From: Apium graveolens
Lineage: Eukaryota; Streptophyta; Magnoliopsida; Apiales; Apiaceae
Direction of reading: 5' to 3'
DNA: 64,000 bases
NCBI RefSeq assembly: GCF_009905375.1
Contig: NC_133648.1
Coordinates: forward strand, 90,522,631-90,586,630
Numbering within the stretch: position 1 is the stretch's first letter; each line of letters starts with the position of its first letter. The position numbers were made by a program, and so were the translations under genes. This document shows, one piece after another, positions 57,572 to 64,000 of this stretch. The notes beneath the pieces are model-generated. The model was not told the DNA's origin and searched no databases. It saw only the letters and a list, made by a program, of their open reading frames with translations.

Positions 57572-60500
57572 ATGGAACCAAAAGACGTAATTTTTGATGG
57601 AGCTAAGTTTGTTCCTAATAACTTCTCCGCTATTCTTAGCAAGTCAGAAGCCCCATCAGAACTTCACTTCATTCAGGACTTTCTTGCTAGTTCTGATATT
57701 GGGTACACTCTGACCGAACCGAATGAAGTCTCAGGTACTCAAGTGCTGGAGTTTTGGAGAAGCGGAGTATATGATAATGGGGGTGCTCAAGGGTTCCCAA
57801 GTATAATTTTTTCATCAAGGGAGGATGAGCATGTCGTGACATTGGCTACGGTTTGACCAGCACTGCAGCTTCCTGAGAACTGTGTTTATTCTACTGTTGA
57901 GGAGCCAGTTCTTCAAAATATGATGGCCAGTCTGGGGTATGAGAGGACATTGGCAAATCTGGGTTAGTTGAAGAGATCTTACATAAGGAGGGAATGAAGT
58001 TTCTTCTTTGACTGCATAACCAAGGCTTTTACAAACAAATGTTCTAATTTCGATGCAATCCCCATATTCAGCCAACAAATTGGGTATGCTCTCATAAATC
58101 AAACTGATTTTGATTATGCAAGTGCTGTCTTAGGTTTTATTGGGGATAGAATGACAGAAGAAATAAATACTGTTTACTTTTCTAGATTCTGTTAGCTTAT
58201 CTGTAGTTTTTGTTGTAATGATAAGCCCCAATCAGCTAATGAATTAATTTCATCATTCAGACTAGCTAAAAGAGCTTTTAATGACTTATTATCTACTGAT
58301 AATAAGAAGGCTGTGTTACAACCCCTCCTAGTTCCTTTATCTGTCAAACAAGCCTTAATAAACTACAATCCAGTTAAATACACTGAACTATATCCTGATG
58401 TCCAACCATCAGAACCTCATCCATCAGCACCTACCACCTCAACACAAACACCTCAAACTTCTCAACCTCAACCTTCAGATCCTATAGTGAAGCCTTCATC
58501 TTCCAAACCCAAGAGGACTAAGAAAGTACCTCAAACTCAACAGAAGAGAAGGAGAATTATTCTGCGAGATGAATCAGATGCTGAGAAACAGGTTATAATA
58601 TCAGAACCTGTTGTTGTAGAAGCTGAGAAGGTTTCTTCTCAGAAAGATACTGTGACTGGGAGTTCTAGGCCCCTCAAAAGGCTTAGAAAGTTGAATTCTA
58701 ATGATAAAGCTCCTACAGTGTCTCCATCGTTGAAGAAGTTAAAGAAACAAAGAGCTCACAGGGACATAGTTGAGTCAGATTCAGAGGATGTAGTGGAAGC
58801 AGCTAAGGAAGGGGATCTGGAATCTCTGATCTCAACAGAACCAATTGTTATTGAATCACTTCCTTCTGCACAACCAGAAACTACTCAAGATAGAATTCCT
58901 ACACCTCCTATGTCACCTATAGTTGATCCAGTACATACTGAAGAACCAGGTACAAGTGTTGAAATTGATATTCATAACTTGATTGTGCCTGAGGTTTTGT
59001 ACTTGGAATCTCCACCAATTCAACTCACTCCACCAACAACATCAATTTTGGATGTTGATCAGAACCTGGCTGTAGATCAGAATTTAGAGGATGATGTTGA
59101 AGCCTCTATAGCCTCACATACTGCTATTTTATCAGAGGATGTTGATACTGCATGATCCACAAGTTCTGATGCTGCCAATAAAGAAACTACTGGTGAAGCT
59201 GCTGCTAATTTAGATGCTGATGTAGCTGGTCCATCAGGACATGCACCTCAACAAACAGTTAATAAAGCTGATTTGGTCAAGAAGTTTGTTACAGGGGAAG
59301 CACCAGTACCTTGGAGTGAAACTCCTAGAGGAATGGAGTGTACTAAGGAATGGAACATAGTTAGTTTTGTTCCTTCTGAAAAGATTCTTGCTGAGCATCT
59401 GGCAAAAGCTGATGAAATGCTGATAAATGATGATTTCAAGGCACAGCTGAGAGTTACTGCATTAAGTACTAGGCACCTTCAGGGTCAACACTCAACAACT
59501 CATGCCAAGGTGAATAAAATTCAAGAAACTTTGATCCAGCAAGATATGAATGTGAAACTTGAAAAGAACAGATTTTTCAAGCCAGCCTTTGACAGAATTG
59601 CCTACATTGAGAAAACTCAGGAGAAGCAACAAACTTAAATTGATGAAATTCTGAAGAATCAAGCTTCTCACCAAAATCAACTCAATGAGATCCAATCCTT
59701 AGTGGAATTGCTTGTCTCTCTTCTTTTACCTGCTGATGCCAAAAAGGGGGAGAAAGTGATTAAGTCCAAATGCAAATCTATTCAGACACTGAAGGGAAAG
59801 GATGATAGACATGATGATCAGGGAAACTCTAACAAGGGTAGAGGTCAAGGTCAAGGCAAAGGACTTTCATCAAGTAAAGCTAGAATTACAAGTCAAGGAA
59901 CAGGTTCTAATACTAGGAGAAGAATAAGTTCTGTTACTGGTTAAAGGATAAGTTCTGGTGAACATCTGGAACTTGATGAAGATATTTCAAAGCAGTTATT
60001 TCTTAAAGAAAATCCAGGAATGGACTTTGAGAGTCTGAAGGAAGAAGAAGCTAGCCTCAAAGCAGAAGGTGTCAAGATAAAATCTAAAGCTTCTGTTGTT
60101 GAAAAGAAATTTCCAAAGCCTAAGGGTATTGTAATAAAGGAAAGAACAAATTCTGAGGCAACCAAAGCCAAATCACAAGTGGAAATTGATCCAAGGGCAA
60201 AGGGCAAAGAAAAAGTTGATAAACCTGTAAAGGTTTATATGCCAGTCATGGATGAAGAAATAACTGATGATGAAGAAGATGTTAATCTTATTCTGATACA
60301 AAAGAAGATTTTTCAAACAACCTCTGACATGGCTCATGTTGTTCAGAGTCAAGATGTAGTAAGTTCTGATATGATAGTGAAGCAAGAAACCTCTGACATA
60401 GCTCAAGTTGTCTTGATATCAGAAGATAAGGAAAAGGAAACCTCTGGCATTGCTCATGTTAAACCTTCAAAAATACTCCTACCAGGATTCACCAAAGCTA

Positions 60501-61248
60501 AACAGGCTCAACCATTGAAGACTACAACAAGTGGTTTTGAAGCAGGAGTTGTTACTAGAAATGAAGCAAGAGATAAATCTGGATTGGGTAGTTCTGATGA
60601 AAAAATAGTACATAACATTACCAATGATCCAACTTCCTTAAGTGAACCAGGTGTTGGAGCAACTCCTGAAAGATTGAATCGACTTGAATCTGTACAAATG
60701 GTTTATAATACCTTTTTGAAAGAACATATCTCTTGTTATATTTTATGATAGATGGAAGGGTATACCAGATTAGGCAGAATGCTATACCATTGAAGTATTT
60801 TGAGGAACTGGAACATGTTCTATTTCTACTTCAAGTGAAAGACAGATTAACAGATAGTGATGCAGGTTATTTAAAGTCTCAAATTCAAAGACAGAAGAAG
60901 CTTTATTTTGTAAAGTCTGACAGCACATATTGTCCCAAGTACAGAGATCACAAAGGTGATATTGTCGAAATGAAGCCTAACTCTACTAAGATCATAACTA
61001 CTTTTCTGGGTTATAAGGCTGTTGAATTCAATCTAGAGTCTGACAAGGCATATCTGATCAGACTAGATCAAGAGATAAGAAAAGCTAAGATAAATGATCT
61101 CAGAGCAGCTATTTTTCAAACTGGTGAAGATACAGCTGAATTGATAAATGTTAAAAGGAGGATGGTCAATGAACTTGAATATGCTGAGAGATGTTTGTTG
61201 AAGAACTATCTCAGAACAACTCTTGATATCAAAGAGAACAGAAATTGA
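57572..61248 (+). pseudogene. Accessory ORF of Copia element C, downstream of pol
   Basis: Function unknown. The N-terminal domain (57572-58200, with stops at 57854 and beyond) contains VLEFWRSGVYDN, SYIRRE-stop-SFFFDCITKAFT and NFDAIPIFSQQIGYALI. It resembles the A/B domain (VLHEFWTT; LRKEWSFIIDSVVRAFT; YDNISSVVQKLVYSIA). A Pro/Ser/Thr-rich linker (58313-59155) carries basic clusters (KPKRTKKV, QKRRRII, KKLKKQR). A helical part (59273-59638) shows WNIVSFVPSEKILAEHLAKA, and a Lys-rich stretch (60020-60748) shows KFPKPKGIVIKE. The C-terminal region (60733-61248) shows GRVYQIRQNAIPLKYFEELE and ends NYLRTTL. At least five stops or shifts separate the pieces. No membrane helix is evident. Confidence 0.75.
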
Positions 61249-61406
61249 AGCCAAGTCAAAGATCTACAACTGCTTAAATTCTGAAGTGTATACAGACTGA
61301 AGCTATTATCAGACCTTAAGATGGTAAAGCTAAAAGGACTGTAAGTTGTAGTTGTCTAGTCAAAATTCTCATGCATTTGTACTTAATGTTTTTGACATCA
61401 TCAAAT
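61249..61406 (+). other. 3' non-coding end of element C before element D
   Basis: The last bases, 'gtttttgacatcatcaaa', are the kind of sequence that sits just before the polypurine tract in this Copia group. D is therefore inserted within a few bases of C's plus-strand primer site. The tract and 3' LTR of C are expected to the right of the window. Confidence 0.5.
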
Positions 61407-62505
61407 TGTTAGTGTATACTGAAAATATTTATTTGAAGTATATACATTTATTTCTGGCCAGTTTAATTGAGAATCATTTGAATGTTTACATGTTGTCTAA
61501 TATTATATATTGTGAACAATCTAGTATCAAATGGGATACAGAATATTAGATTGTCAAATACGGTTATATAATATAATAAGGTTCAAAGCACAGGTGGTGT
61601 TGGACAATCCACTGGTATGGCTGTAGTATTATTTAGATTAGTTTATATTGACTAATAAATAATACTAGTATACTTTGTGTATATTGAACATGATCAAATT
61701 TAGAATTGTTCCCTTAATACTGATTAAGAAGGAGAACTAAGATTCTATGTTATTATTAATGCTTAGGTTCTTAATCCGGAAATAGTAATTGACATGTGTA
61801 TATTATTTACATGCTTTGATTTATATATGAAGTAATTCTTTTGAATTATATCATTATATTTTGGGTGATGGAATTATATACATGGTGGATATTATTTATT
61901 GAAGGAATCCATGTCCTGATAATATTCGGGTTAATGATGTCCCCTTGAAAGCTCAAAAAGATTTAATTATGTGAAACCCTGTAGGTGGAATTTATTCTGG
62001 CATAATTAAATAAAGGCTGAGTGGATGATCAAGGATAAAAGATATTAATTAAATAAATTATCAGTAATTTATTTAATTAATGGACATGTGATATTTTAAA
62101 CATGGGGAATTTAATAAGCAAATAATATTGGAAACGAATTAATTATTTAAATTGCGGTATTAGGAAAGGTAGTGCAAATATTAATTCTTTAGTGGATTGA
62201 ATTAATATTTAATTACATTGGGCTAGGCTCAAGATGTAATTATAAGGCCCAACCTAATTATCCATGGTCCCTATTATAGCCTATATATATTCTTATTCTC
62301 TTCTTGCTTGGTAGTGTGTGAAAACATATTGTAGCCACCAAGAAGTAAGAAGAGAGGATAACTTGAGAAGACGGAGGCCACACTTCGCTCAAGGGAATTT
62401 GGGAATACAATAGAAGAGCGTAGAATCAACTGTTAACAAGGTGATTTTCTTTTCGTAATCTTTATCGTAAAACATAGTAACACCCCAAGTCCGTGGTTCC
62501 CAACA
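61407..62505 (+). repeat. 5' LTR of element D (1099 bp)
   Basis: The start TGTTAG and end CAACA give the usual TG...CA limits, and the primer site follows at once. A TATA-like CTATATATAT occurs at 62281-62290, followed by a CT-rich block. The interior is AT-rich and non-coding. Only one LTR is visible, so the left boundary rests on the TG start and the break in C. Confidence 0.65.
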
Positions 62506-62506
62506 A

Positions 62507-62520
62507 TTGGTATCAAGAGC
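62507..62520 (+). other. Primer binding site of element D
   Basis: TTGGTATCAAGAGC matches initiator tRNA-Met type sites with one inserted A compared with TGGTATCAGAGC. Confidence 0.65.
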
Positions 62521-62665
62521 CTGGTAATGGGTTCTATGTTTTATGATATAATGTCCATGTCGTAATTATATATGTATGTATATAGTGTTTTGCTTGTATT
62601 GGTTTTGATGTAGGTTGTCAATCCACTATTATGGCCATGTATATTTTAATTATGTGTTTGGATCC

Positions 62666-62752
62666 CACGTGGTTTAATCATGGTTAATTTTTGTTTTGGT
62701 TTCCACGTGGTTTAATCGTGGTTGTAATTTACACGAGGGTTGATCGTGTTAG
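62666..62752 (+). repeat. Three G-box-like repeats in the D leader
   Basis: CACGTGGTTTAATCATGGTT (62666), CACGTGGTTTAATCGTGGTT (62704) and a weaker CACGAGGGTTGATCGTGTT (62732) lie in tandem. CACGTG is the plant G-box, bound by bHLH and bZIP factors. Whether it acts here is unknown. Confidence 0.7.
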
Positions 62753-62975
62753 AATAGATTTTACAAAATTAGTTTTGTATTAGATCTATTTTTTTTGTAA
62801 TTGTTACGGGTATTTTGTAATAATTATGAGGTATCGGAAATCAATTCCGGTGGTTTTTTGTTCCGCTGTGCAACACAAGGGGCTGCTGTTGGTGTTTGGA
62901 TCGAACAAAAACCAAAACAAAACTCAACAGACGAGGCACTGGCGGCTGGCGCGTGGAAAATCAGCAGAAACAGGG

Positions 62976-63126
62976 GTAACGCAAGTCGAACCTGCGCAAC
63001 ATGCCGAGTTATGGCGCCATAACTCAGGCCGAACCTGCGCAACATGCCTATTTTGGCTGTAACGCATGCCGTACCTACGCAACACACCTAGATTGGCTGT
63101 AACGCAGGTCTGGCATGCGCAACAGG
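62976..63126 (+). repeat. GC-rich 40-bp tandem repeat, four units, in the D leader
   Basis: Units begin GTAACGC or ATAACTC at 62976, 63019, 63059 and 63099 (periods 43, 40 and 40). Each contains a GCGCAACA or ACGCAACA block. The stretch 62830-63160 is far richer in G+C than the rest of D. No long frame runs through it without stops. Confidence 0.75.
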
Positions 63127-63260
63127 TGCTTGCGGCAGAAATTTTTTTCTCTAGAGCTGGATTTTTTTTTTCAAAGGGCCATAATAGTGGAAAATTTATT
63201 TTAATTTTTTTCCATTAAATTTTTAATTATTGCTTTAATTTATTGATTATGTGTGTCGTT

Positions 63261-63416
63261 AATTATGTGTGTAATTCCTTTAAAATTGCATGTTTAACAT
63301 AATTAGGACGACATGGACATAAATTTTTTTTATTACTTTAATTAAATGTTATATGTTGCTAAAATTATGTGTGTATTTTGAATGCATGATTAGACATAAT
63401 TGTAACGACATAGGGC
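63261..63416 (+). repeat. Diverged direct repeat in the D leader
   Basis: AATTATGTGTGTA followed by 'gcatg...acataatt...acgacat' occurs at 63261-63316 and again at 63363-63416. A 'cacccatc(a/g)tgg' phrase also recurs near 63557 and 63835. Confidence 0.5.
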
Positions 63417-64000
63417 CCCATTTAATTTTAAAATTCCTCAATTTTAATAAAATTTCTAAGTGGGAGAGGGAATTAATATGAAATTAAATCCCATGGTCTC
63501 AATTATTGGTTGTATGTAATTTAACATAAAGACGAATATAAATTATATATACGTCACCCATCATGGAATATAATTTATGGTGTCTAGAATGTTATAGAAA
63601 TTACTAGAACAAACTTCTTAAATTAATAAATTTTAAAAAGGAATAAATACGAATTTTCTTTATTTCTGATATGGGGCGATTTTGTCAAAAACGGGTTCAT
63701 CGAACTTGTAAGGCTGTGGGTATTAAGCGAGACCGATGTGACTACTCCACTACCTGGAAATCAAACCATTGATGAATATTGAATTGAAGTATTCTATTCA
63801 AGGCAAAATTACGAATATTGGAAGGTATACACGCCACCCATCGTGGCGTACCAAGTTCCATAGATTTTGAATAATTTAAGATTTGATGATGGTATACACT
63901 TAGCTATGAAAAATAATATAGTCCACCCCAACTTGGCATATTGTTTAGTAATAGGACCGAAGTAACATTTAAACACAATTAGGTGGTATACATGTCACAC

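Larger units (their letters stand above)
49668..64000 (+). mobile_element. Copia retrotransposon C (Sirevirus-like, second family), inserted in A; 3' end outside window
   Basis: It runs from a 5' LTR (49668-50288) through primer site, gag, pol, a motif-rich spacer and a long accessory ORF to 61406. There element D is inserted, so C's polypurine tract and 3' LTR should lie beyond position 64000. It has the most complete pol of the window: protease, full integrase core, reverse transcriptase with Y-I-D-D and RNase H are all present. Stops and a few frameshifts still make it inactive. The base string before the LTR is TCATG, the expected left target duplication. The right copy cannot be seen. 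Confidence 0.88.
61407..64000 (+). mobile_element. LTR retrotransposon D (Copia-like primer site), inserted in C, 5' LTR and leader only
   Basis: A putative LTR of 1099 bp (61407-62505) starts TGTTAGTGTATACTG and ends GGTTCCCAACA. It is followed by A and a tRNA-Met type primer site TTGGTATCAAGAGC. The left flank CAAAT (61402-61406) would be the target duplication. From 62521 to the window end there is a long leader with several tandem repeats and no open gag, so D is either a large-leader Copia element or a non-coding LARD-type derivative. Confidence 0.7.

Noticed and set aside
62801..63087. Overlapping short frames on both strands in the GC-rich D leader
   Set aside because: They arise from high G+C in the 40-bp tandem repeat. 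They are broken by stops and show no domain.

Overview
This is nuclear DNA from a flowering plant with a large, retrotransposon-rich genome. Spliced plant genes (a ROP-interactive CRIB protein and a B3-domain gene), tRNA-Met primed Copia and Gypsy retrotransposons, a Stowaway-type MITE and Helitron-like ends all point this way. The gene types fit a eudicot. I suspect an asterid such as Apiaceae, but nothing here proves it.

Left part (1-13.9 kb): this is a low-copy, AT-rich host region. It starts with the end of a Gypsy LTR (1-802). Next is an apparently intact four-exon RIC (CRIB-motif ROP effector) gene on the minus strand (1339-2626). A candidate small Helitron follows (3042-3498), then a broken IST1-like exon (about 4276-4515). 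A minus-strand gene with three B3 domains (8663-10397) carries an in-frame stop and is cut off inside its third B3 domain, beside a duplicated hairpin-bearing repeat. A Helitron-like end, a Stowaway-like MITE and a long-TIR element complete this part.

Right part (13.9-64 kb): this is one nest of retrotransposons. Element A (Copia, plus strand) starts at 13877. Element B, of the same family but on the minus strand, is inserted in the A protease region (17713-29806, TSD ATATG). Element G (Ty3/Gypsy, 36552-49330, TSD AATAA) is inserted in the A accessory ORF. Element C (a second Copia family, plus strand) enters A at 49668 and runs past the window end. Element D (a third Copia-like element) is inserted in C at 61407 just before where C's polypurine tract should be. 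The 3' ends of A, C and D lie outside the window.

How the parts work together: A, B and C share a Sirevirus-like layout of LTR, gag with two CCHC knuckles, pol, a repeat-filled spacer and a long accessory ORF. The accessory proteins of A/B and C, although from different families, share a recognisable N-terminal domain, a low-complexity linker with basic clusters and a C-terminal region. In B and C the spacer ends with a TATA-like box before the accessory ATG. The short motifs that form arrays in the LTRs recur in the spacer, which suggests a second promoter for the accessory gene. Every retroelement here is mutated. A and B have each lost reverse transcriptase by different deletions. G has near-identical LTRs around a ruined and rearranged coding region, which suggests it was mobilised in trans.
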